Source: Ephemerocybe angulata | Taxonomy: Eukaryota > Basidiomycota > Agaricomycetes > Agaricales > Psathyrellaceae | Assembly (NCBI GenBank): GCA_013368325.1 | Contig: JAACJK010000176.1 | Coordinates: 186,001-250,000 of the forward strand | Direction: 5' to 3' | DNA: 64,000 nt | Shown: one piece after another, positions 36,150 through 47,518 of the stretch | Layout: each line of letters opens with the position of its first letter | Numbering within the stretch: the stretch's first letter is position 1 | Notes under the pieces: generated by a model | Database searches by the model: none | Seen by the model: the letters and a program-made list of their open reading frames with translations, nothing else | What the model was told of the DNA's origin: nothing | Program-made: the position numbers and the translations under genes

Positions 36150-37015
36150 ATGTCGTCACGGTTTGTACTGCCCTCCCTCCACTCTCATCGAATTGGTGTA
36201 GTCGCCTGCTCAACTGGTCCCCCGTGCAGGTCGTTCGTATTACTCGGCCACCGGCTGGCCAGAGTCTCGATATTCAGGCCCACGTTACCCTGGTACGTCA
36301 CGACTTTGTATCCACCACTTTGATAAAGCTGAAGTACCACCAAACCAATGGGCACGACCACCCAGCTCCAACCCCGCTTCAAGCCAGTTTCCCGGACGCA
36401 AGAATATCGAATTTGCATTCGCCTACTTTCCAGAACATGTCGCCGAAGCTCCCCCGTTTCCCGGACGTCCAAGAATCCAATTTCGCCCGGCCTCGGCCGT
36501 CTCATTTGGCAGGTATGTGAGCAATGTCATTACCACCGCTGCCCTCCTGACAGATCCCGTCTGCCAGGTTCACCGGAAGCTCAAAGGTCATACTCTTCAG
36601 TTCACCACGTCACTCAAGCTCATTCACGCCAGCACGCCCTCGACGCGCCGAGGTAGAACCCGATTCGGACGTGATACTGGCAATTTTCCCCATTCTCCGG
36701 ATGCACAAAAATCGAATTTTCACTCCCCACTGGACACCCAAGGTGCGCTTTCGATTCCAAGCCTTTCAGGACTCGTTGGCTAACATCACACCCGTACTAG
36801 TGGCTTCCCGGGCCCCCACGTACTCGACTCCTCCCTTCGGTAAGCTCGCTCACCATGCATCCTTCACTCTGCTCAACCTCGCACAGGCCTCTCGTCACAG
36901 CCGTGGACTGCCACGACGCTCCCCCTACTTACGGTATGTTATCCATTCTCGACCTTTTCACCCATTTGGCGCTGATGACATTCTATCATTGGTATGACAG
37001 GAGCGATTTCGGTAG
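36150..37015 (+). CDS. Predicted small protein with FPD-SNF repeats
   Basis: Six exons, 36150-36160, 36202-36512, 36554-36742, 36801-36839, 36887-36933 and 37001-37015, join with matching phases to 203 aa. The ATG sits in the context aaacATGTCG after a CT-rich stretch. The protein is basic, without membrane helices, and contains three versions of one motif: SFPDARISNLHSP, RFPDVQESNFARP and HSPDAQKSNFHSP. The DNA behind the motif recurs outside the gene (37133, 37271, 37660), so the motif may come from an inserted repeat rather than selection on protein. No family is recognised. The splice chain is inferred by eye; short exons make it uncertain. Confidence 0.4.
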
Positions 37016-37698
37016 CGAGATCGGCGACATTGGGATTTGATGGGGAGCAGAGCCGATCGTACGTCCTCAACCTCGTCTCATTTTCATTGACCTGACTCGC
37101 TTCCACCGGGCTCTCAGGGGCACGGCGTTTTGACCCGTTTCCCGGGCGTCGGAAAATTGAATTTTCGAACCTCGCGCGATCCCATGCTTCAAACGCGCGG
37201 GACCCCTCTCAAACTCAGGCACTCGCTCCCTAGGCCACATCGAAATTTGATTGGGACAACTACGATAGCGCCCCGTTTCCCGGACGTCCGAAAATCGAAT
37301 TTTCGAACCGCGCGATCCCATGCCTCAAATGTTTCCGAATGCCCCTTTCGGACGGTCGCCCTTGCTCTCGACATTGCGCCAGGATACGCAGCCATCACCT
37401 CTCGGAGAACTGATTCGGACAGCTTCAATAAACGCGAGCCGAGTACAGGAGGAACAATGACGGTATGCTTGTATTGGTCCGCCTACAAGTCCTCGTGCTG
37501 ACCCACCTTAGAGTCCGACCTATTCAATGGCGACGGCTCCGGGCCCGAAACGATGAGATGATGTGTGAATTTGCGAGAGATTGAGGCAGAAAGGTTCGTT
37601 TCTCAATTCGTAAGACACGTCCTCGCGCTTACCACCCTATTTAGCCTCACCTCACCCATATTTCCCGGAACTCCGAAAATCGCATTTTCGGATGCCCT
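36383..37698. repeat. Dispersed short repeat with palindromic core (six copies)
   Basis: Copies at about 36383-36422, 36454-36490, 36682-36726, 37133-37192, 37271-37330 and 37660-37698. The best copies read gtttcccggacgtccg followed by aaaatcgaattttcg. The core cgaaaat-cga-attttcg is an inverted repeat. The copies at 37133 and 37271 share an extended right flank (cgcgatcccatgc). Spacing is irregular (70-390 bases), so this is not a simple tandem array. Confidence 0.8.
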
Positions 37699-37878
37699 TT
37701 CTGCGGAGTCGGCCCATGCCTTCCGCACAAATTCGTTGTCATAGAGCGTTCGGGCCCCACACATAAGTGACGAGAGTGATCCGACCAGTCTGTAGCGCCA
37801 TATTTAATTTAGTATAGGGTGTGAGATGTCCCGGAACGCACGTACCTATATTATCGGTACGCATGTCAGTACGCAATA

Positions 37879-37912
37879 ATACACGTATGTACGTATGCAT
37901 GTGCACGTATGT
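37879..37912. repeat. Alternating purine-pyrimidine tract
   Basis: Thirty-four bases of unbroken alternation, built mainly from ACGTATG-type steps. Such tracts can adopt Z-DNA under supercoiling; no function is implied. Confidence 0.7.
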
Positions 37913-39320
37913 CATGCGCTTCCCAGTAGGCTTTTTTAAGTTTACATGCACTTACCCTACCTACCGTAACCAGTCAGTATAACGGACGGTGTGCATGTCG
38001 GCAGACCACTCCTCCATTTCAGATCCAAATTCCCATGCTGATACTCAGCCTAAACTACACTAAATATACACAGTGTGCAGTACTGCGCTGTTGCATTTAC
38101 CCGACGAGCAGGGGTGTACGCAATCAAGTCTTGCAACCCACAAGCTCACTCGAAAGAAACAGATTTTAACAATCGGTTGACTGAGCATGGAGACATGAAT
38201 ACCTCACCATATAGCTCTGTATGAGACCCTTTTACCTCAGAAATTACCTTTTGAGACTGAACTATGCCAGTCCTTGCTGAAATCGCATGCGATTGGGCAA
38301 AGACGTGACGCGCGCAAACGGGCGCTTAATTTGGCGCCTATCGCGCGGTGCGCCTTCAACACCATTAAGGTGTACCAGTGGCTACGCAAAGCACTGGAGT
38401 ATACTCAGTGGCCTACATGGTAGAGACAGGGGTACTCCGGAGACGACATTAACGCGAAGCTGGCCGCAGGAAACCAAGATCTCGGGAGCATCTCCTCCCC
38501 ACACCCTTCATTGCATTCTGTTCGCAACACTCGTTTCCCTGCCATTGGGGACATCTAGAGCTATCTTCGGTAATCCATCATACGTATTGATGGTGTCAGA
38601 ATACCCACTGCCATCGGTTCCGGGTGGCAGCTTGGGATATTTTGTGTTGAGAGACTGGGCGCCGTGCAGGGAGGATGAGCGAATGAACACGAATGGATCC
38701 GATTACAATGTATTAAACATGTAAAATAAACGATACGTAAATGTGTGTGTGTGAATAAGGATGTACGAAAGGGCGATATCTCAGTGCAAACGTGGTACTG
38801 CAAGGTTTATCGCGCTGCGCGCTCCAAGCACTGTACAACACGATAACTCATAAACATCGCGCTGCACCACAATCTTCAACACAGTCGGGCTTTAAAACAC
38901 TCAAGCATTTACAACCTAACCCCTGAGTAGCCTACCCAACCCCTCGGTGGACCCACCACTGACTCTATTCCATTCTACGATCCAGATTCCGGACCCTCTC
39001 CTCCTCATCCCCGTTCATTCGAAATACACGTCTAGAAGCACATCTCTCCAAATCCCGGTTGCCTTGGCTCGCTTAGCCTCCATCAGACACATCAAATGAC
39101 CGCCCGCTGTCTACCTCAGCCCGAACAGCGAAGATTTCGACCTTGGTGAGAATGCGAAAGGGCGGCGGAGAGCGAACAAGCGCGTTTAGCGTGCTTGGCG
39201 CATTTCCGGACTCCGGATTAACTAAGATGGCACTCATTGCATTGCATGTCTGTCGGCATGGCGGGAGGTCTGGAGTTCAGTGCGGAATCTGAGATAGGAT
39301 CAAGGGTGAGCTCAGAAGTG

Positions 39321-39328
39321 TATAAGAG
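39321..39328 (+). promoter_or_regulatory. Candidate TATA box of the micro-exon gene at 39420
   Basis: tataagag lies 92 bases before the ATG at 39420, followed by a CT-rich stretch (39380-39417). This is a plausible basidiomycete core promoter. Confidence 0.5.
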
Positions 39329-39419
39329 CTGGGGATGCGCACTGTTTAGATTCCCCATCTCCTCAGCGAGACGGCTTCGTTCCCTCCCTCCCTCTATACT
39401 CTACTTCTCTTGTCTGCTC

Positions 39420-40449
39420 ATGACCACTCGTCTGAGCGACTCTATACTCTATTCTCGATGTCTATTCCCTGGTCGACTATCCCTTGCCATTGTCGTCGTC
39501 GTCTTTGGCGATGTATGGTGAGTCTCGTATATTGCTGAGTTATTGTTGCCGAGCTCACGCCTCTTGTCTAGCTGCCACGACGTCGACGACACATCGACTT
39601 CCTCCCCACGACTATGCCTTCTGTGAGTATTTCTGAGTACCTTCATTGACAGTATCTGATACTTGCTTTTATTCATTCACAGCCTTTCCCCAGCCAGACG
39701 ACTGTGGCCCCAGGAGGTTGAGACGAGCACCGCTGGGATATGCAAAGTAAGCAAGCCTTACTTCGTGGCGACGGCGAAAGCGAGTAACCTGGAAAATGTG
39801 GACTACAGTGTGACGGCGACGGCGAAGGTGAAGGCAAAGAAGAGTCTATTCAACACGGTATATACTATCTTTCCTCCACTAGCTCAGCCCACGATGCGTA
39901 TCCAACTCGACGCCTCCTGACCTCAACCAGTGGTACTGCTGACCTCTCGATCGCAGGTAAGCCTTGCGTCGCTTTGTTGGACGGCGGCCTGACGGAGGTT
40001 GTAGGCCAGTTCGCGTAGGGTCAGGAAATCGAACTATGAAAAGGTGAGCTCGTTGTACACTTTGAGCTTAACGGATCTGACTCACCTCGATCCCCAGCAC
40101 CATCATATACCTGATCCCCAGTCCTCCTCATCCGGTAAGCCGTGCTATTCTGTCGCACTTGCCGTGCTGACCGAGATTATAGCTATGCGCGTTTGCGAGC
40201 CGTCGTCGTGATGCAGTTGACATGGATTGTAGCCCAATTCGCGTAGGGACAGGAAATCGGCCTATGAGAAGGTGAGCTCGTCATCCACATAGCAAAACAA
40301 ATCTTACTCACCTCGATCCCCAGTACCATCATATATTCATCCCAAGCCCTCTCACTCTGAACGACGCCCCCGTGCTGTAAGCCATGCTTTCGGTATCCTG
40401 TTGTGCGTGTTGTGCTAATCGAAGTTGTAGTGAAACCGGGGCTAGATGA
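39420..40449 (+). CDS. Predicted micro-exon gene 1, unknown protein
   Basis: Eleven exons join with matching phases to 160 aa: 39420-39517, 39572-39622, 39683-39746, 39809-39857, 39931-39956, 40005-40043, 40098-40134, 40183-40190, 40233-40271, 40324-40376 and 40431-40449. The mean coding exon is 44 nt. Introns are 42-73 nt and nearly all have GTRAG donors, CTRAC branch-like sites and AG acceptors. Exons 6-7 and 9-10 with their introns are tandem duplicates (ASSRRVRKSNYEK and PNSRRDRKSAYEK). The N-terminus has a hydrophobic stretch (LSLAIVVVVFGD) that could be a signal anchor. No family is recognised. Open frames in short exons can occur by chance, so it may also be a spliced non-coding RNA or a decayed gene. 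Confidence 0.4.
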
Positions 40450-40783
40450 ACTTGTGAGTAAATCGTTGCAATCTCACACAAATTTGACGCTAACCTCAAC
40501 GATTTTCGAGCAGCACGCGAACCCTTCGACGCTGGGCCGACTGTTGAGTCTCGTCTCGCGTTCTTCGTGCTAACCGGTGGATGCGCAGACCTGTTGGCGA
40601 GGGATGAAGCTGGCGGCCAAGGGAAGGGACTGACTGATTTGTGAGTGTCCCGCCGTATCAACACAGAATCGAGTACTGACCTTCGTAGCCCCGAACTATC
40701 TCGCCTCGAATGACCAAGCGCCGCGCCCCCTCGATTTTCGGTCGCACGATGTGTGCGACGCCGGCCGTGTGTGCAGTTCCTCC

Positions 40784-42018
40784 ATGAGCGAAGCCATGCG
40801 CGGTTGGGCTGGGACTGCACTGTATTCAATTGTAAGTCACGCATAGCCTTTTCGAAATCGTTTACTGACCATGCTACGACCAGACCATCGCCACCTCCGG
40901 ATTCCCTCGCCGTTCGTTGGGATGGTGAGCGAATCGTGCGCTCTAAAGTCGTGAGTCAGTCGCGTCGCGTTGATATTGAAGGTTCAAACACTTACTTACA
41001 CCGAGAATAGGACGCCTGTCCAAGCCTCGGCGTCATCCCAGCCTCCCAATGCCAGCGTGCTGCGCTGTTTGCGGCCGGTACGGTATGTTCATCGTCCATG
41101 GTGCCGCACGTAACGGTAACGCTGATCGACGGGGTCGGGGTAGACGTGTGCGATGCGGTGCCGGCTGTTCTGCTGGGGGTACGTCGCGTCATGGCCTTGA
41201 TGCTCCAGGATAGGGATCGTCGCCACATTCGCCGGTTCCTGCGTGGTAAGTTTCTATTCAACTTGCTGCGCCGTTTCTAATCTTCTTGCTTGCAGCCCCC
41301 CACGTTGGCACTTTCGCTGCGTGCGGGTGTGGGGTGTGGGGCCGTATCCGAATCCCGTCTGGTAAGTCGGTAGTTGCGCGTTCGTATGCAGAGTTGGCCC
41401 GTTTCGTGTCGTCCTTGCGCCTCACCAAGCGCGAGAGTGTCTTTTCGATTGTGAGTACGACACCGTGATACTTTGCAACAAAAGGGCTGACCTCATTGAA
41501 TCACGCAAGTCTATCTACAGCCTCGTTAGGCTGCATTCGGCTGGTGTCTGGTAAGTCGGCGGTTGCGCTTGGGTCAAGTCAGGCGTGTCGTCGACGGGCC
41601 TGTCCATGGGCGCGAGTGCCTTTTCGATCGTGAGTACGGCAGCGTGATACTTTCGTCGAGTAACAAAAGGACTGACCTCGTTGAATCACCTACAACCAGC
41701 ATCACCCGATGCTGGTTACCCAAGGCTCTCGACGGCTTCGTTAGGCTGCGGTCGGTCGGTAGGTGCGCCTGTGCGCCGCGGTGCGCGATGGAAGGTTGGA
41801 GTCGAGCACTGATACGTACCCCACAATCAGTTCTTTCCGGTGAGCCGAGTGATGCACTTTCGTGTGCCCGGGTCTCATCTTCTGGCACAGACTTGACCTG
41901 CGCGGCGCGAGATGGTCTTTTCGATGGTGAGTGTTGCTTTCGTCGCGCAAAGAAAAGGCTGACCTCATTGAATCAAGCATCACCCGATGCTTTTTTCCCA
42001 ATGCTCTCGACATGGTGA
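40784..42018 (+). CDS. Predicted micro-exon gene 2, unknown protein
   Basis: A chain of exons stays open in one frame: 40784-40831 (the open frame extends back to 40689), 40884-40924, 41011-41082, 41144-41178, 41214-41245, 41296-41361, 41392-41450, 41521-41550, 41579-41629, 41700-41758, 41831-41926, then 41978 to a stop near 42018. The product is Arg/Ser/Cys/Ala-rich and unrecognised. Three exon-intron modules are repeats of one another (ARVSFR, ARVPFR and RDGLFD borders, each followed by an intron with ctgacctcRttgaatca). Several inferred introns are only 28-36 nt (41551-41578, 41362-41391), at or below the usual lower limit, which lowers confidence. The start is a guess. Confidence 0.3.
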
Positions 42019-42130
42019 GCCGTGTTGCACTTTGCCCGGGTCTAATCTTGGGGCACAGACCTGGCTTGTGAGTGTGATGCTCTTGTCATACAACGAAAGG
42101 CTAACCTTGCGCATTCACCTACACCCAGCA
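41392..42130 (+). repeat. Degenerate tandem exon-intron modules
   Basis: Four diverged units. Each has a short GC-rich segment ending in cttttcgat or similar, then gtgagt, a stretch with caaaaggRctgacctc, and a following catcaccc-type segment. Units begin near 41392, 41579, 41900 and 42055. Confidence 0.6.
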
Positions 42131-42690
42131 TCACCAAATGCCGGTTTCCCAAGCCTCTCAAAGCTTCGTTTGGCCTTGGTGGGCGCGCCGGATCCCTGTG
42201 AGTCGCGCTGCGAAACCGTTCCAGAGTGCGGCCTCAGGAAGGGCGGTGAGGGTCGCGAGAGGTCCTGGACGCGTCGATTTGGCAGGGAAAGCGACGTTCG
42301 CTTCTCTCGAAAGGAGGTCGTGAGCGCGAGAGGCAGGGAAGCGTGGGAACGATTCTCTGAGTTTTGGCACAGAAGAGCGCCGATGGTGGTGGATCGCAAG
42401 GGCGAGGCACGGTGGACAGGCGCCGTTAGTTAGCAACGCCGAAGCCAAATACAGCCAAAGGGTCGACGACGGATGATCATTTCGGGATCCGTACTGGGCG
42501 AGGTGAGCTCTCGGGTTCTAGGGTGCATATTGAGTGACTCGCGCTGGTTCGCGAGGAGAAGATGGTCGCTCAAGTGCAAGCCGCGTTCAAAGCTCGTTGG
42601 CCCCTTTCGGGATCATGCTTGATGGCCGGAGGCGCGACCTTCTTTCACCTGAACGACGACTATCGTCGTCTATCGCACCTTTCTCCCGAT
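42019..42690. other. GC-rich interval without a recognised gene
   Basis: It continues the intron-like repeat units to about 42180 and then carries overlapping ORFs on both strands with Arg-rich translations. No coding evidence is decisive. Confidence 0.35.
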
Positions 42691-42699
42691 TTCGACCAG

Positions 42700-43720
42700 C
42701 CCCTGGCGCGATCCTCTACACGCGAAGACCCTGAAATTGCCCCTTTTATCCAACATGAGGGACCATATTGCACAGGCGATGACCCGGGACTTTGTGTACT
42801 GCGAACCTGAGGCTTTTTCCGACCATCATCTCCCAGTTGCAGATATGGCCCAAGTTGGAGAGAAAGTCTGGGAGATGCTAGCTCTGGAAAGAAAGCCCAA
42901 GGGGTCTCCGAATGACGATGCTTTCAAGACGCTCGATTCCGAGCCAAGCGCTGGGAATCGTCTGTAGAGCAACCCGGATCACAACCTAGCTCAAACGTCT
43001 TTGGGTGCGACTACCAGGTTGACGCTTGTTTTCTCGAATGCATCGAGCATCATGTAGGTAAAGAGACTAAACTAAAATTTCACCGCATTGTCTTGCCCTC
43101 CAAGTTCAAGCTGAAGATGAGGTGCGAGAGCGTAAAACAGGTATGTGCAACCTTCCCATATTCGAATTCACTCTCGCTTATGCTATGCCTCACAGAACAG
43201 AACCAGCTGCTCTCGACTGCCAAGCTAATTATGAACGACGATGCTCGTCGTATGTTCATCTATGGGGTAAGTCAGAAATCCTTCCTGCAGTGTTGGCCGA
43301 GACTGACGGAGCGTTATCACCATCGAGGGCGACAGATTATCTCCCGTTGCCACTCGGTAAAGTCAAGTTCTTTTAGCTTCGTGACGTAGTATCATCGCCA
43401 TTCTCCCTGCCCAGCATCCTGACTGGATTATTTGTGTCTTTGTATCTCTACTGTCATCAAGCGACGAGGATCGGGGGTTCGGGTCATCGTTCCATGCCCC
43501 GAGAAATCCCTCGGTCCAGCGTACGTACACCGCTTTTCGAACTCAGGCTCGGACACACCCACAGGGTTTTCAAAACAACGGGGCCGGTTTACAAGTCCCG
43601 TTCCTTGCGAGTATCTGGCCACGCAGCGCGAGTTTGGAAGGCTATTGAAGTCGCGAGCTTTGACGGGGACGAGTTGACGAACACGAAAGCCAAAGGATAC
43701 ATTGATAGGCAGAGTTTAGA
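42700..43720 (+). pseudogene. FunK1 kinase fragment (N-terminal half)
   Basis: Pieces in different frames match the N-terminal half of the intact FunK1 at 47519-50211. 42737-42967 (MRDHIAQAMTRDFVYCEPEA) matches MRNQIIETMTRDLVDC. 43000-43140 (GCDYQVDACFLE) matches KCDYGVDACLLG. 43200-43265 (LSTAKLIMNDDARRMFIYG) matches LLTANLIMNGDARRAFLYG. 43560-43700 (SLRVSGHAARVWKAIEVASF) matches SLRVSGHTTRVWKAVEVANF. Internal stops, a deletion and loss of the kinase core make it a pseudogene. It abuts the 3' end of membrane-protein copy B. Confidence 0.8.
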
Positions 43721-43751
43721 TGATACATAGGCGTTACACAACATTTTGATA

Positions 43752-46534
43752 CTAATTCATATCTTTATCCTCCCCAACATCTTGCTCGACTCCCGGGTAA
43801 AGCCACGCTTGCACCGCCCAGCCAAGCATGACACCACCAAAGAACAAGTCTCCGACCGTGAACGCAGGACGAACGTGGTCCTCTCCCCTGATACCCGGAA
43901 GCCACACCGAGATGTTGCACACAAACTCAATGAGGCCAAGCCAGGCTGCAAGTTTGTATTGACCTGCAAAGGTCTTCGCGCGATAGTTGAGGAGGAGCTG
44001 GAATGCAAATGCGGACAGCTCGAGAGGCAGAAGGGCGTATTCTTGGAGATTTGAGTAGAGGGCAGTGTTGGTATCAGGAATATCGGGGGCGGGCCCGACG
44101 TGCGCAATGAGGGGGTACTTTCGGAGAGGGGAGGCGAGGTACAGGCTGAATGAGGCTATGAGAATCTGGGGAAAGGTAAGGAATTGGTATATGACAATGA
44201 GAATCCTGGACGACGAAGGTAGTACTCACCCCCAATACGAATTTTGTCTGGCCCCGAATTTCAAGTCTAAGGCTCGCACGCTCAAGATACGAAGCGGGCA
44301 TCATCGCGAGGAAGGGAAAAGAATCCAGGAAGTCAACTCTCAAAATGGCCTTGAGAACTACGAAGGTAACGGCGAGGTGCCTGTACACCTTCACAATCAC
44401 TGTGATGAGCATCGCAGGCAATGAGGTGTCGCTCTCAAAAGCCTTGCTCGCCAAAATACCCCCAGTAAAATCAACGATGGGTATTCCGGCCTGGATGGAG
44501 GCACCTATGATGCTAATCCCAACTGTGGAGCTCCGGGTGTACCAGTAGAGGAGGGAGAGGTTGATGTGTATGAAATTGGCTATTCCACTATAGTGCGGGG
44601 TTGGCGTTGGGATTAGGAAGGAAGGCGAAATAAAGAGAGAGGGTGGTAGGCGACGTACCCGACTGTGTGGAGAACCCGGTTTCGCCCTCTGCGACCGTAT
44701 GGGGAGAACTTCTGACCATGAAGCCTATCTAGATACAGAACCAACAAACTGGGAGGTTAACTCACGACCTATAGAGTAACCCGAAGTCAAACTCACGCCT
44801 CTGCTCAACGATTTGCTGCATCCTCGCCTTTTGGAACTCGGTATCTGTGGTGTTATATCTACGATTGAATCGTCCGACCGTATCAGCTATGAAAAGCTTC
44901 GCAGGAGAGCTGGCAGAGTAAGCTACATTCCATGTAACATTGAGGTACTTTTGCTCTTCCACAGTAGCGCCATCCGCCAAGCTACTTTCAGCTTGTGCAC
45001 AGTGTTCTCGATCAACGGGTATCGGCACCAAGTCCTAAAGCATAGTAGAAATGAAGGTATCAGTTAGCGTCGATAGCCGTCTAACATGCTAAACCCGGAT
45101 TACCACGCACCAGGGGGCCCCAATTTCGAGGCGTCACGTCAATAAACGGAGCATACGCCGCTTCTGCCCTCCTCTCGCCTGACTTCTCAGTGGAAACTAG
45201 GAGACGGATCAGCGTCTCAGAATTGGCGCGCGTGCTGAAGGTGCGGTAACAGTTCCGCTCGTCCCTTTGCGATGCAGTCATATTGGGTTCGGAACCGAGC
45301 TTCTGAGCGAGTAAACACCCGTTAGTTGCCTTGAGTGAAGAAGGGTAAGTCAGTAGTAATATAAGGTCCTTCTTCAGCTCGACCAAGGAAATATGCTTAC
45401 CATCTCCTTCCGCAATCGCTCCTGGTGCCTTTCATACTCCTTCAAGTTGTAGAGCTTCGTCATCTTTGCAACCCGGAAATCCGTCCTTCGCCGCACGTAT
45501 TCACCTCATTAGCTTATGGGGACTTATTGTGTAAAGACGCCTATCACCGGATTTGACCAGCTCTAGTATTGAATCTCACCTGGTAACGACGTATGGATGC
45601 GCCTTTAACGCTTTCCTTCCCTTTGTCGTCTCAACATCTGACTTGCCCAGATGGAAGGTCTCCTCGTCCGTGCTTTCACCTAATTCCGTTTCGTTGTCGG
45701 AACTCTGTGTCGCCTCTTTTCCCCCGCAAGCGCTCTTGATAGGGTGGAAGTCGATGAGGGGTATAGAGATTCCGAATGAGTCGAGCGCCTCATCTACCGT
45801 TGTTCTCACTTCGCCCGGGCTGTTGCAAATGAAAAAGAAACGCTCAGTTAGCCTTGGGATGCAGCGGGCTGGGTACTTTGGATTCTAGGATGACAGGTTC
45901 ATCGAGGACGTACGCGAGGGGACTGATGTGCTGCTTGGTAACAAGCGTGGGCTTCCAAGTTTCGAAGCCGTCCATGTAGTCGAGTAAAGATGGTTGGTGA
46001 GGTACAATAGTGAGGTACGCTCTGAGATCATAGTTCTCCAGGACATCCTTCTTACTAACAGGACCAAGTTAACAGCATCAGTTTGGAAGCGAATTTAAGC
46101 TGAGCATTTATAACTCACAACCCTTCCAGAGGTACCGATAACGCAACCTTCGTATGAACATGCTTGTCTTGCAATGTCACCCCTTTAAATAGTACCCCAT
46201 TCCACACCTCCTTTAAGCCCCCATCGTCGCTCACAGTACTCCAAACCTTTGCGCGAACATCGAACTTCTGCTTCTCGTCCACCAGCGGCCTCACGACTTT
46301 TGCCATCTCCCCCGCAGCTTGCACATCCGCGATCGTCCTGTTCTCATACATGAACGCATGGGGTGAGCGGATACCCCTGCTAATGTTCACAGCGATCTTC
46401 GCGATTCCTAGCACAGCGAGGAGGCCTGCGAATATGCCTCCCGATACGAGCAAGCATTTGCAGTTGACGGAGGTGCGTCGCCGCTTGACGGTCCCTGGAT
46501 CGAGTTGTAGCTTCTCGTGCGTAGGAGTAGACAT
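43752..46534 (-). CDS. Multi-pass membrane protein, unknown family (copy B)
   Basis: Minus-strand paralogue of copy A with the same order of parts. The N-terminus has MSTPTHEKLQLDPG, a basic patch and one helix (LLVSGGIFAGLLAVLGIAKI). The ectodomain follows, with PSLLDYM, IPLIDFHPIKSAC, KAHPYVVTR, YAPFIDVTPRNWGPL and NVTW (possible N-glycosylation). The C-terminal bundle of helices has LNYRAKTFAGQYKLAAWLGL and ends EDKDMN. Exon 1 (46534 down to about 46120) ends in phase 2 as in copy A, and the second intron uses a GTACGT donor that restores the frame. An alternative start at 46636 adds 34 residues. An alpha-helical ectodomain-plus-bundle layout is compatible with CLPTM1-like proteins; this is only a suggestion. 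Confidence 0.65.
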
Positions 46535-47518
46535 CGCACTTTGCAATGAGGCAGGCGCAGCGCGATAAGCCGTCAGCCATATTGTCTTGATATAGTCACA
46601 GGGTTGCTGTGCAATTGGCTCCGGCAAGTGACTCACACGAATTGCATAGCTTGAACTTCATGAAATGGCCAGCAATGATGGGACGCCGTTGAAGACGGGC
46701 CCGGCGAACTTTGAATGAGTACTTCTTCATCAGAGTATCAGACCCGAGAAGCGAGCTGTAATTGTGTCCCACTAGCTAATGCCTGCTACCGTAAGGTAGT
46801 GGGTCTTGGGCCCTGCTATTTGAGATTTTGGCGTGTATCTGAACTTTTCCCACGCGGAGCCTGAATTATTGAAACCCCGATGGGCAGTGACTCCAGTCCA
46901 GTCGAACTCTCCCTTGCCTCCTCCCAACCTCCTCCACAGCTTGAGTCAGAAGTATTGCGAAAATTCATAGATTCGATCACAGTATGTAGACTGTAGCTCA
47001 TCTCAGTATAGCATACGCCCAGGCAAATACCCCTAACAGCGAGAAACAGGTGGGCCGTGGCCACTGGCCAAGCCAGGCATGCGAATGCGTCCCTTCAACG
47101 TTCAACGACTGTCCAAATACGAATGCATGCATATACTGTAGAAGGATGTGTAGGTTGGTAGCAGGGGGTGCCGCTAGTCGGCCTTACAAGTGTTATAGGA
47201 AGAAGCAGGTTCTCCATCTACGTTCATACATAGCGGCCCCACTGTATTTAAGCGCCCAGTCAAGCCGGACGCCGGCGTCATGGATCAGTCCGAAACTTCC
47301 GGGAATTCGCGACAGATGTCCTCCGTACTCGCAAAATTTGGCAGTACCTGGATCATTGGCGTCATAGTTTATGAAGGGCCAGCTGGGTTGCTCAGGTCCA
47401 TGTCAGCGATCACCAGCATCGGCCCTCCGTGCACATGGGAATGTGAAGGAGAACCCAAGACAGGCGCGCCCTTCCAAGTTCTCTGATCCACCGGTGACTG
47501 GACGCACAACCCTCCATT
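46535..47518. other. Intergenic region
   Basis: About 980 bases between copy B and the intact FunK1 gene (both minus strand). It includes the promoter of copy B. A FunK1 tail exon ends at 47519. No further gene is seen. Confidence 0.4.

Larger units (their letters stand above)
37016..39419. other. Gene-poor interval
   Basis: It holds the last three copies of the palindromic repeat and, at 37879-37912, a perfect 34-base alternating purine-pyrimidine run. A 145-codon ORF at 38287-38724 shows no domain or splice context, so it is not called as a gene. Confidence 0.4.

Noticed and set aside
38287..38724. 145-codon plus-strand ORF
   Set aside because: No domain, no splice context and no coding-like composition.
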